Shown here piece by piece: positions 5,930 through 12,999 of a stretch of DNA of 15,060 bases (its first letter is position 1; each line of letters begins with the position of its first letter). This DNA comes from an uncultured Planctomycetia bacterium (GTDB taxonomy: Bacteria; Planctomycetota; UBA1135; GCA-002686595). The notes under the pieces were generated by a model that saw only the letters and a program-made list of their open reading frames with translations, did not search any database and had not been told where the DNA came from. The stretch lies in contig CALKYE010000272.1 of the NCBI GenBank assembly GCA_938003765.1, positions 1 to 15,060 on the forward strand, given 5' to 3'. The translations under genes were made by a program, and so were the position numbers.

Positions 5930-6895
5930 TCAGCTCTCGTCCGCGCCCACGCCACGCCCGGCCTCGACCGGCGCGCCGCGCTCGCGACCGAACTCCTCGG
6001 GCGAAGGCTCGCTCTGCCGAGGCGGATTCGAGTTGCGCGCGCCCTCGGGCAACCAGCCCATGCGCAGCGAAACGGGGCCGTCCGACGCCACGTTCGTGCC
6101 TTCACAGGCCGCCACGCAGTCGCCGCAGCGAATGCACAACGAGAAGTTGGACTGACCATCGGGATAGAACCCGTGCCCCTCCAAGTGCGCGCCGCCCGAC
6201 ATCTCGCGCGGCAGGAGGTTCATCGGGCACACCCGGTCGCAGGCCTTGCAGTCGGTGCAGCTCTCGGGGTGCGCGAACTGGACGCCGTTGTAGGTCTCGT
6301 GGCCGAGCAGCGCGAAGTACACGCCCGACGGACACCAGTTGCGGCAGAACTCGAGCCCCAGTCGAGTCACCATCACGTAGAAGCTCGCGATCAGACCGAC
6401 GAGGAACAGGCTCGCCAGCGAGATGGCGAGCGCGGAGCCCTCCGCGAAGACGCGCCAGTCGACCCAGAAGCTGAACGAGACCGCGCACATCGCGGCGCAC
6501 ACGCCGAGCAGCGCGGCGCGCGAGCCCCAGCGTTGCGCAGGGCTCTTGGAGCGGATGCGAAGCCAGTCGGCGAAGCGCGCGACCGCGCCGTACGGGCAGA
6601 CGAAGCCGCACAGGTAACGCCCGAGGAAGCGGCTCGCGACGATGATGGCGACGTTGATCGCGAGGAACGGAAAGGCGAAGTGCTTGAGCGCCGCCACCAG
6701 TCCGAGCTCGCGCCCCAGGTAGTGGTGGTGGCCGCCCCACAGGTCGATGCGCAGCAGGTCGAACACCGGCAGCGCCGCGACGGCGAGCGTGAAGGCGATC
6801 GCGACGCCCCAGCGCCAGTGGCTGTAGCGATGGGCGCCGCCGCGCTTCTTGGCCAGGCCGGCCAGAATCCTGTCGCGTACGCGTTGGATCGGCAT
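5930..6895 (-). CDS. ccoG: CcoG/NapH-like polyferredoxin membrane protein, short form
   Basis: A 321-residue membrane iron-sulfur protein. Hydrophobic segments lie near residues 29-45, 70-90, 126-145 and 155-177. Membrane cysteine motifs are YLCGFVCPYG (Cys96, Cys100) and FCRNWCPSG (Cys184, Cys188). Two 4Fe-4S motifs follow: Cys213-216-219-223-Pro and Cys254-257-260-264. CcoG (RdxA/FixG) reduces Cu(II) to Cu(I) for cbb3 assembly; NapH is the paralogue of periplasmic nitrate reductase. Neighbouring ccoI and oxidase genes favour CcoG. Standard CcoG is about 470 residues with an extracytoplasmic C-terminal domain, which is absent here: only about 55 polar residues follow the last cluster. The ATG at 6895 is chosen over a TTG six bases upstream because GGGAGG lies at proper spacing (8 bases). 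Confidence 0.85.
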   Translation of the reverse strand: MPIQRVRDRILAGLAKKRGGAHRYSHWRWGVAIAFTLAVAALPVFDLLRIDLWGGHHHYLGRELGLVAALKHFAFPFLAINVAIIVASRFLGRYLCGFVCPYGAVARFADWLRIRSKSPAQRWGSRAALLGVCAAMCAVSFSFWVDWRVFAEGSALAISLASLFLVGLIASFYVMVTRLGLEFCRNWCPSGVYFALLGHETYNGVQFAHPESCTDCKACDRVCPMNLLPREMSGGAHLEGHGFYPDGQSNFSLCIRCGDCVAACEGTNVASDGPVSLRMGWLPEGARNSNPPRQSEPSPEEFGRERGAPVEAGRGVGADES

Positions 6896-6903
6896 CGTCA
6901 ACG

Positions 6904-6909
6904 CCTCCC
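6904..6909 (-). promoter_or_regulatory. Ribosome-binding site deciding the ccoG-like start
   Basis: GGGAGG on the minus strand is eight bases before the ATG at 6895 but only two before the alternative TTG at 6901, so the ATG is preferred. Confidence 0.6.
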
Positions 6910-6944
6910 GGTGAACTCGGCGCCTCGCGGGAGCTGCGCAGCCA

Positions 6945-9053
6945 TCATCGTCCGCGTGGCGCGGCCAGCGCCGTAGCGCGCAGTTCGCACGCGCCGTCCG
7001 TCGGAGTGCGTACGGGCGCGGAAGCGTGATCTCGCTCAGGGAGGATGAGGCGTCGCGAGTTCAGGGCGCTGAACAGGCTCGAGGCCACCATCGCGGAGGC
7101 CGCGAAGATCGGCGAGAGCCGACCCGTGGCGGCGAAGTACAGCCCCAGGCTGTTGTAGAGGAACGCCCACGCGAGGTTCAGCTTGGCGGCGAACACCGCG
7201 CGGCGCGCGAGCTCGATGACGTCGGGCAGCTCCGAGAGCCCCGGTCGCAGGAGGTTGATCTGAGCTGCGGAGAGGCTGGCTGCGACTCCGCCGTGGACCG
7301 AGATCCCAACTCGCGCGGCCGCCAACGCCGCGGCGTCGTTCAAGCCGTCGCCCACGAACGCCGCCGCGTCGCCCTCGGCTCGCACCCGCGCCACCTTGTC
7401 GGCCGGAGACAAGCCGCTGTCGACTTCGACGCGCAACTCGCTCGCCAGCGCGTGCGCCGGGCCCGCGCTGTCACCGGTGAGCACGCGCGGTCCCAGGCCC
7501 AACTGCTTCAAGCGCTCGACGACGCGCGCGGCATCGGGACGCAGCGAACTCGCCAGCGCCAGGCGCGCGAGCACGGTCTCACCGCGGCGGAGCTCGATCC
7601 AAGTCGCCTCGGGTCGGCGCATGTCGGCGCTCGACTGCGCGCGCGTCAATCGATGCTCGACGCCGTCGAGCTTCCCGCGGACGCCGACACCGGGGAGCGC
7701 GGCGAAGTCCTCGACGCGCGGGAGCTGCGCGGCGCCTTCGCGAGCCGACCAGGTCGCGCGGAGGGAGCGTGCGATCGGATGTTCGCTCCCGACCTCGAGA
7801 GCGCACGCCAGTCGCAACGCTTCGCGTTCGCCGAGTTCGCCGGCCTCGATCTCCACCAGTTCGAACTCGCCGCTCGTCAGCGTCCCGGTCTTGTCGAGGA
7901 AGATGCGACGCGCTCGCGCCAGACGCTCCAGCGCCTCACCGCCACGCACCAGCACTCCGCGCTTGTAGGCCGCGCCCATCGCCGTCCAGAACGCGAGCGG
8001 AGTCGCGATCCCCAGCGCGCACGGACACGAGATCAGCACCACCGAGAGCGCGTCGAGCCAGGCAGCCTCCCAACCAGCGCTGCGATGTCGAACGAGCACT
8101 ACGGCCGCCGCGAGCAGGAGCACGATGGGCAGCAGCGCTCCGGCCAATCGATCGGCGGCTCGCACCCAGCGCGAGCGCTGCTCGAGCGCGTCGCGCAGCA
8201 AACGTTCCACTTCGTCGCGCAGTCGCGAGCCGACTCCCGCAGTCGCGCGCACGACCAGCGCGCCATCGACCAGCACCGATCCGGCGAGCAGCGCATCGCC
8301 CTCGCCCAGGCTGCGCGGCTGCGATTCGCCGCTCAGCGCGGAGGTGTCGACGAAGGAGCGCCCGTCGACGATCTCACCATCGACCGGCGCGATCTCGCCC
8401 GGTCGCACGCGTACGTGATCTCCAACCGCGATCTGCGCGGCCGGGACGAGCACTTCGCGCTCTCCCTCGATCCGCGCGACCGGCCCCTCGCGTTCGGGCG
8501 CCAGCGCGCGCAGTTCCTCGGTCGCCTTCTCGCGGGCGCGCACGTCGAGCCAGCGGCCGAGGCTGTACAGCACGACGACCATGGTGGCGGTGTCGAAGTA
8601 CACCTCGCCGCCGCCGCGGAACGTGTTCCACACCGAGACGCTCCACGCGGAAGCCGCGCCGGCCAGGATCAGCGCCTCAGCGGAGAGCCATCGACGCAGC
8701 GCGACGACGGCGTCGAGCAACGGCAAGCCGAGCAACGCCAGCGCGGGCGTCGAGAACGCGAGCGCGCCGAGTCGGAACAGACCGGTCAACGCCTGCGCGG
8801 TCTCCCCGTCGCCCTCGTCGTGCAGCGCGCGCGAGTAGAGCGCGAGCGAGAACACCATCACGCCCATCGCCAGGAAAGCCGAGAGCACCACCCGCGAGAG
8901 AAGGCGATCGGTGCTGGCCTCCAGGCCGCGGTGGCTCAGTCGGTGCGCGAGGAAGCAGCCGCTGCAGCAGTAGCTCTCGCGCTCGGACGGAGCGCCGGGC
9001 AGCGGCAAGCCGCAGTGCGCGCACGCGCCCGAGCCAGTCGCGCCCACACCCAC
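6945..9053 (-). CDS. ccoI: CcoI/FixI-type Cu+ P1B-ATPase
   Basis: A 702-residue heavy-metal P-type ATPase. The N-terminal cysteine-rich domain of FixI/CcoI proteins is present: Cys11, Cys14, Cys29, Cys30, Cys33. The actuator loop has SGES (241-244). The transport site is SCPCALG (Cys343, Cys345). The phosphorylation site is DKTGT (Asp387). SEHP (423-426), TGD (526-528) and GDGLND (568-573) complete the nucleotide and hinge motifs. The last two helices have the Tyr-Asn (633-634) and Met-Val-Ala-Ser-Ser features of Cu+ pumps. It should export Cu+ across the inner membrane to supply CuB in the oxidase, rather than for detoxification. The ferredoxin-like HMA domain usually found between the Cys-rich segment and the first helix appears absent. 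The GTG start at 9053 follows the previous stop by four bases; a GTG two codons later is also possible. Confidence 0.93.
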   Translation of the reverse strand: MGVGATGSGACAHCGLPLPGAPSERESYCCSGCFLAHRLSHRGLEASTDRLLSRVVLSAFLAMGVMVFSLALYSRALHDEGDGETAQALTGLFRLGALAFSTPALALLGLPLLDAVVALRRWLSAEALILAGAASAWSVSVWNTFRGGGEVYFDTATMVVVLYSLGRWLDVRAREKATEELRALAPEREGPVARIEGEREVLVPAAQIAVGDHVRVRPGEIAPVDGEIVDGRSFVDTSALSGESQPRSLGEGDALLAGSVLVDGALVVRATAGVGSRLRDEVERLLRDALEQRSRWVRAADRLAGALLPIVLLLAAAVVLVRHRSAGWEAAWLDALSVVLISCPCALGIATPLAFWTAMGAAYKRGVLVRGGEALERLARARRIFLDKTGTLTSGEFELVEIEAGELGEREALRLACALEVGSEHPIARSLRATWSAREGAAQLPRVEDFAALPGVGVRGKLDGVEHRLTRAQSSADMRRPEATWIELRRGETVLARLALASSLRPDAARVVERLKQLGLGPRVLTGDSAGPAHALASELRVEVDSGLSPADKVARVRAEGDAAAFVGDGLNDAAALAAARVGISVHGGVAASLSAAQINLLRPGLSELPDVIELARRAVFAAKLNLAWAFLYNSLGLYFAATGRLSPIFAASAMVASSLFSALNSRRLILPERDHASAPVRTPTDGACELRATALAAPRGR

Positions 9054-9057
9054 GAAG

Positions 9058-9252
9058 TCACTTCGTCGCCGCCGACTCGGCGGGCTTGACCGGCCCCTTC
9101 TGGAGGTAGTCGGGCAGCTGGAATTCGAGGGAGTACCAAGTGAAGAACACCAGGAAGGCCAGGTAGCCGAGCAGCAGGTACCACGGCACGCCGCCGTGTC
9201 CGTAGCCCGGATGGAACTTCTCGGCGTCGCGCGGTTCGACTTGCTCGTTCAC
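9058..9252 (-). CDS. Small single-helix membrane protein of the cbb3 cluster (CcoP-anchor or CcoQ-like?)
   Basis: A 64-residue protein. The N-terminus is polar (MNEQVEPRDAEKFHPGYGHG), one membrane helix spans about residues 23-41 and is rich in Leu, Phe, Trp and Tyr, and a short tail ends QKGPVKPAESAATK. The GTG at 9252 is supported by GGAGG seven bases upstream and overlaps the previous stop as GTGA, which implies translational coupling. It sits between the CcoS-like gene and ccoI, four bases before the latter. Size, topology and position fit either a CcoQ-like accessory subunit or a detached equivalent of the N-terminal helix of CcoP. I recognise no specific family, so the role is inferred from place only. 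Confidence 0.72.
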   Translation of the reverse strand: MNEQVEPRDAEKFHPGYGHGGVPWYLLLGYLAFLVFFTWYSLEFQLPDYLQKGPVKPAESAATK

Positions 9253-9587
9253 AGCGTTTCCTCCGAGATGGTGAGGCCCTCGTCGCGCTCCTGCTGCAGC
9301 ACGCGCTCGATCATCTCGTGCTTGGTCTTCTCGATGTCCTTGAACTGGCCGGTCATGAAGGCCCACACCAGCAGGAAGAAGAAGCCCAGCGCCACGAACC
9401 CGTAGGTGAGGATCGGATCGAAGGCGAAGCCGGCGAGCTCGTCCTTCTTGATCGTTCGGAGGAACTCGTGGAGCTTGAAGAAGAACATCCCGCCGGCGAT
9501 CAGGCACACCGTCGTGAAGAAGACGTGCGTCGCGCGCCAGCGGAAGCGCTCGCCGCGAGCGGGAGTCGGGGTTGATTGTCCACTCAT
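9249..9587 (-). CDS. Two-helix membrane protein with a CcoS-like C-terminal segment
   Basis: A 112-residue protein with predicted membrane helices at about residues 20-38 and 58-78, and a charged C-terminal tail (about 81-112). The end of the second helix and what follows, VWAFMTGQFKDIE (74-86), resembles the conserved W-x-x-x-S-G-Q-[FY]-D-D-[LM]-[ED] segment of CcoS (FixS), a small protein needed for cofactor insertion into cbb3 oxidase. True CcoS is about 50-70 residues with one helix; this one has an added N-terminal helix and a longer tail. A role as an assembly factor or small oxidase subunit is inferred. It starts 64 bases after ccoO and overlaps the next small gene by four bases. The Shine-Dalgarno is weak. 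Confidence 0.72.
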   Translation of the reverse strand: MSGQSTPTPARGERFRWRATHVFFTTVCLIAGGMFFFKLHEFLRTIKKDELAGFAFDPILTYGFVALGFFFLLVWAFMTGQFKDIEKTKHEMIERVLQQERDEGLTISEETL

Positions 9588-9651
9588 GGATGGGTTCCGG
9601 TCAGTTGCAGTCCAAGCGGCTGTCGAAGGGGCTCAACAAGTGCGGCGTGGC

Positions 9652-10278
9652 TCAGGGCGTGATGCGCTCCGCCACGGGAATCCCGGCCTGGACCGTGCCG
9701 AGCCACTGCAGGTACGTGACGAGCGCGATCCCCTTCTTGTCGGGCACGCCCTTCTCGTCGAAGTAGAACGGATAAGCGGGCATCACCGAGTGCGGCACCA
9801 CGCTCTTGGGATTCATGAAGTGGGCGATGTGCCAGTCGTTCGACTTCTTGCCGCCTTCGCGCGCGAGGTCGGGTCCGACGCGGCGCGTCCCCCACAGGTG
9901 CGGTTGGTTCAGCGCGTTCTGGTACTCCTGCGCCGACGACGGCGGTCCCCAGCGCACGTGCTCGTTCGAAACCACGCGCACGTACTGGCTGTGGCAGTGC
10001 CAACAGGCCTGTCCGACGTAGACGTCGCGCCCGAGTTGGAGCGCTTCGGCGTAGCTCGCCGGCGTGACCTCGCCGTAGTGCTGTTTGAAGCTCTCGGGGA
10101 ACTTCTGCGACAGCTCGACGAACTCGACGCTGGGCTTCTCCGCCAGCTTCTCGATCGTCTGGAAGTCCATGCCGTGGTAGCTGTACAGACTCATCCACGG
10201 GAAGATCATCGAGAGCAGGAAGGCCACCGCGAAGCAGCCGATTCCCGCCACGAACACGAGGGTGGAGAAACGTTCCAT
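9652..10278 (-). CDS. ccoO: cbb3-type cytochrome c oxidase monohaem subunit CcoO/FixO
   Basis: A 208-residue membrane-anchored monohaem cytochrome c. The N-terminal helix lies at residues 6-28. The haem c site is CWHCH (Cys92, Cys95, His96). Met166 in SVMPAYP is the likely axial ligand, and LWGTRRVGPDLAR (128-140) is the conserved CcoO stretch near the haem. CcoO passes electrons from the dihaem cytochrome to haem b of CcoN, facing the periplasm. The size matches the usual 200-240 residues. The ATG at 10278 has AAGGA ten bases upstream. It follows ccoN by 22 bases, as in standard ccoNO operons. Confidence 0.96.
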   Translation of the reverse strand: MERFSTLVFVAGIGCFAVAFLLSMIFPWMSLYSYHGMDFQTIEKLAEKPSVEFVELSQKFPESFKQHYGEVTPASYAEALQLGRDVYVGQACWHCHSQYVRVVSNEHVRWGPPSSAQEYQNALNQPHLWGTRRVGPDLAREGGKKSNDWHIAHFMNPKSVVPHSVMPAYPFYFDEKGVPDKKGIALVTYLQWLGTVQAGIPVAERITP

Positions 10279-10300
10279 GGTGCTTGGTTGTCCTTCGGCG

Positions 10301-11746
10301 CTAGTCGGCGCTCACGGGGACGAGGTGCTTCTCTTCCTCGTAGACCTCACCCGCCTTCGCGGTCATGTACATGTTGTAGAGCACGCAGAACAGGCCGATG
10401 AGGATCATCGCGCCGCTGAACGTGCGCACCCACCAGAACGGCTCCGACATGCGCAGGATGTCGGACCAGTCGTTGAGATCGCGCTGCATGAAGCCGTGGA
10501 CCAGGCCCGCGATCATCAGGTCGAAGAACATGATCAGCACGCCGACCGACCACATCCAGAAGTGCCAGCTCCGCAGCGACTGCGAGTACCAGTTGCGGCG
10601 GCACACGCGCGGCCACAGCCACTCGATCACGCCGAACAGCCAGAACGTGAACACTCCGAACATGATCAAGTGCGCGTGACCGACGACCCAGTCGGTGAAG
10701 TGGATGACCTTCTGGAACATCCACGTGACCTGGAACGCGCACTGCAGGCAGGTGATGAAGTAGAAGACCGCGCCGACGTAGAACCAGCGGATCGCCATGC
10801 TCGAGCGCAGCGCGCTCCACTTGCCGCGCAGGGTCATGAAGAAGTTCACGACGACGGTCGTGACGACGACTTCGATGGCGATGGTCGTGGTGATGGCGCC
10901 GAACTCGACGTAGTCGGGGATCGGCGAGATCAGGAAGTGGTGCACGCCGCCCAGCGGATAGAAGAACGCCAGCGCCCAGAACCCGATCACGGACAGTGAG
11001 TGGCTCCAGATCGGCTTGCGCAGGATCAGCGGGACGAAGAAGTACATCATTCCCCAGCCCATCGGCGTCACGTACAGACCCACGAGGTCGTGGATGAACA
11101 GACCGGTGACGGCCGCGCCCGCGGCGCCCGGCAGCATCCACTCCGGCATGATGTTGCCCATCAAGTAGGTCAGCGCGAGCCAGACCAGTCCGGCGGTCAC
11201 GTACCACAGCGTGACGTAGAAGCGCTGTTCACGCGCTTTGAAGAGCGGAGTCATGAACTGGACGATCACCAGCACGGCGCCGACCACGACCAGCGCGTCC
11301 ACCGGCACGTAGTTCATCTCGAACGTGCCCGGGCGGAAGCCGGTGGGCGTCTCACCCCACTCGATCGCCTGCGCCTTGTCGGTCATGTAGCCGACGATCG
11401 CCAGCACGACGATCAACTGCCAGGCCCAGAAGATCAGCGCGCCCAATCCGTCGCTCAACACCTTCTTTCCAGTCAGGCGCGGAACGACGTAGTACAGCAT
11501 CGCGGTGAATCCGTTCACCAGCCAGCCGTAGGCCGCCATGTTCGTGTGCAGCAGTCGGAAGTGACCCGGCGAGTGCGTCCAACTGCCCTGCAGCGGGAAG
11601 AACCCCAGGAACTGCAGTGAGTAGAGGTAGCCAGCCACCATGCTGACCACGAGGCACAGGGCGCCGGCGAAGAGGTGGGCTTTGATGAGCTTGTAGTTGA
11701 CCAGGGATTCGCCGTGAACCCCCGAGATGGCAGCGGCAGCGTTCAC
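10301..11746 (-). CDS. ccoN: cbb3-type cytochrome c oxidase catalytic subunit CcoN/FixN
   Basis: A 481-residue, roughly 12-helix haem-copper oxidase subunit I. Key residues can be assigned from C-family oxidases: His67 and His359 for low-spin haem b, His219, His269 and His270 for CuB, His357 for haem b3 (GHAHL), and Tyr263, six residues before His269, as the C-family cross-linked tyrosine. It reduces O2 to water at the inner membrane with proton pumping, normally with high oxygen affinity. The GTG at 11746 is chosen because AGAGG lies nine bases upstream and the start is six bases after the preceding stop. It is followed by ccoO. The catalytic set is complete, so the enzyme should be active. 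Confidence 0.97.
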   Translation of the reverse strand: MNAAAAISGVHGESLVNYKLIKAHLFAGALCLVVSMVAGYLYSLQFLGFFPLQGSWTHSPGHFRLLHTNMAAYGWLVNGFTAMLYYVVPRLTGKKVLSDGLGALIFWAWQLIVVLAIVGYMTDKAQAIEWGETPTGFRPGTFEMNYVPVDALVVVGAVLVIVQFMTPLFKAREQRFYVTLWYVTAGLVWLALTYLMGNIMPEWMLPGAAGAAVTGLFIHDLVGLYVTPMGWGMMYFFVPLILRKPIWSHSLSVIGFWALAFFYPLGGVHHFLISPIPDYVEFGAITTTIAIEVVVTTVVVNFFMTLRGKWSALRSSMAIRWFYVGAVFYFITCLQCAFQVTWMFQKVIHFTDWVVGHAHLIMFGVFTFWLFGVIEWLWPRVCRRNWYSQSLRSWHFWMWSVGVLIMFFDLMIAGLVHGFMQRDLNDWSDILRMSEPFWWVRTFSGAMILIGLFCVLYNMYMTAKAGEVYEEEKHLVPVSAD

Positions 11747-11752
11747 AGCGAA

Positions 11753-12817
11753 TTACCTCTTCTCCGAGAGCGACTGAATGAAGTGGACGAGATCCCAGAT
11801 CTCCTCCGGCGACAGCGCGCCTTCGAACGAGCCCATGGGCGTGCCTTTGATCCCGGCCGCAATCGTTCGATAGAGGTCCGCGCCTTCCGCGCCCGCGCGG
11901 AACGTGCCCGCGGTCAGATCGCGCGGTCGGATCGGATAGCCCCAGTCGTCCAGGTACTTGTCCGCCGTCGGACCGTCGCCGCGACCTTCGGGGCCGTGGC
12001 AAGTGAAGCAACTGCCCTTGTTCGAGTCGTTGAACAGCGCGCGACCGCGATCGACGGACGCCTGATCCTTGGGCGTCTCGGCCACACCGGGGTAGATCGT
12101 GCGCAGGTTCGCCGGGTGCCAGCGCTTGATGATGATGTCGGCGATCTCCTTGGCGTCGGGGATCTCCTCGTTCTCGTAGGCGTCGTCGAGCATCAGCTGC
12201 TCGAACTCGCCCTTCATCGAGAGCCAGCGCACGTACTCGACGAGGTCCCAGCGCTTCTCGTCGTTCACCAGGCGGAACTCGGGCATGGCCGAGCCCGCCA
12301 GCCCGCGCGTGATCGTCTGGAACAGATCGCGGCGCTGCGGGCGCGAGGAAGCGTCCGTGCTGGTGAACTTGAACAGGCCCTTGCGGAAGTTCCGCGGGCG
12401 CGGGTTCAAGTAGCGCGCAGCCGGTCCGCCGCCGTCGCCGTTGGCGGAGTGGCAACCGACGCAGTGGATCTCGTAGTTGAGCCGGCCGCTCGGGATGCGG
12501 AAGAAGTCCACGGCGCCCGTGTCGCGCAGCCAGGGCGACTCGAGGCCGAAGTACTCCTCGCTCGACGACGCGATCGCTGCGCCGAGGCCGGGGCCGAAGT
12601 CCTTCTCGTAGTTGGCGAGGTCCTCGGCGAAGGGCGTGTCCTTCTCGGACGTGCGCGTGAAGTCGCCCTCGTAGCTGCCGATGTTGTCGCGCTCGCGCAG
12701 GAACGGCGCGGCGATGAGCGCGACGCCGAAGATCCACAGGAGGCCGGAGAACGCGGTGCTGCCGCGACGCCGGGACGGCTTGGCGCCCCCGCCGTGGGGT
12801 CGTTTGGGTGCTTGCAT
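11753..12817 (-). CDS. Membrane-anchored dihaem cytochrome c, probable CcoP substitute
   Basis: A 354-residue protein with a basic N-terminus, one membrane helix (about residues 22-39) and two class I cytochrome c domains. The first haem site is CVGCH (119-123) with Met178 in GSAMPEF; the second is CFTCH (270-274) with Met328 in GTPMGSF. It is the first gene of the oxidase operon, six bases before ccoN. In standard clusters the dihaem subunit CcoP follows ccoO; here no ccoP is found and this protein probably carries electrons from bc1 or soluble cytochromes to CcoO. It is longer than the usual CcoP (about 290-310) and has about 80 extra residues between the helix and the first haem. The ATG at 12817 has no clear ribosome site; a nested hairpin lies directly upstream. 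Confidence 0.9.
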   Translation of the reverse strand: MQAPKRPHGGGAKPSRRRGSTAFSGLLWIFGVALIAAPFLRERDNIGSYEGDFTRTSEKDTPFAEDLANYEKDFGPGLGAAIASSSEEYFGLESPWLRDTGAVDFFRIPSGRLNYEIHCVGCHSANGDGGGPAARYLNPRPRNFRKGLFKFTSTDASSRPQRRDLFQTITRGLAGSAMPEFRLVNDEKRWDLVEYVRWLSMKGEFEQLMLDDAYENEEIPDAKEIADIIIKRWHPANLRTIYPGVAETPKDQASVDRGRALFNDSNKGSCFTCHGPEGRGDGPTADKYLDDWGYPIRPRDLTAGTFRAGAEGADLYRTIAAGIKGTPMGSFEGALSPEEIWDLVHFIQSLSEKR

Positions 12818-12869
12818 CCTAGTTTGGGCGCGCGCGACGAGAGGTCGCGGCGATGGGCGCCAAGCTAGG
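12818..12869 (-). promoter_or_regulatory. Nested inverted repeat in the leader of the oxidase operon, abutting the start codon
   Basis: The outer arms are 12818-12831 (CCTAGTTTGGGCGC) and 12857-12869 (GCGCCAAGCTAGG), pairing with one mismatch and one bulge. Between them CGCGAC and GTCGCG (12833-12838, 12844-12849) form a 6-bp inner stem with loop GAGAG. In the mRNA the outer stem would end right at the AUG of the dihaem cytochrome and cover the ribosome-binding region. It may control translation, or the CCTAG/CTAGG ends may be an operator. The structure is seen; the function is inference. Confidence 0.45.
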
Positions 12870-12874
12870 AATGC

Positions 12875-12898
12875 GAGCCCTCAGCCGTTGAAGGGCTC
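12875..12898. repeat. Inverted repeat GAGCCCT-N10-AGGGCTC upstream of the oxidase operon
   Basis: Perfect 7-bp arms around a 10-base loop, about 100 bases beyond the stop of the outer-membrane gene and 58 bases before the oxidase operon start. It could be a terminator for the former (no T run on the minus strand) or an operator for the latter. A shorter hairpin, CGAGCC-TG-GGCTCG, lies at 12978-12991, eight bases after the outer-membrane gene. No FNR-type TTGAT-N4-ATCAA box was found in 12818-12999. Confidence 0.35.
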
Positions 12899-12999
12899 AG
12901 CTGCGTAATGGCGTAAGGCGGAGTTCGTAGCTCCGCGCGCTCGAGCCGGAGTTCGAGCCAGAGATCCGACCAGGAATCGAGCCTGGGCTCGCGCGGACC

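Noticed and set aside
5615..6976. A 453-codon plus-strand frame opposite ccoG and the permease
   Set aside because: The minus-strand proteins have cluster motifs and membrane helices; the plus frame is low-complexity Arg/Ala/His-rich.
7026..9089. A 687-codon open frame on the plus strand
   Set aside because: It lies opposite the copper ATPase, which has every P-type motif. The product is Arg/Gln/Ala-rich with no recognisable fold.
11675..12868. A 397-codon plus-strand frame
   Set aside because: Antisense to the dihaem cytochrome with two CxxCH sites; no homology-like features of its own.
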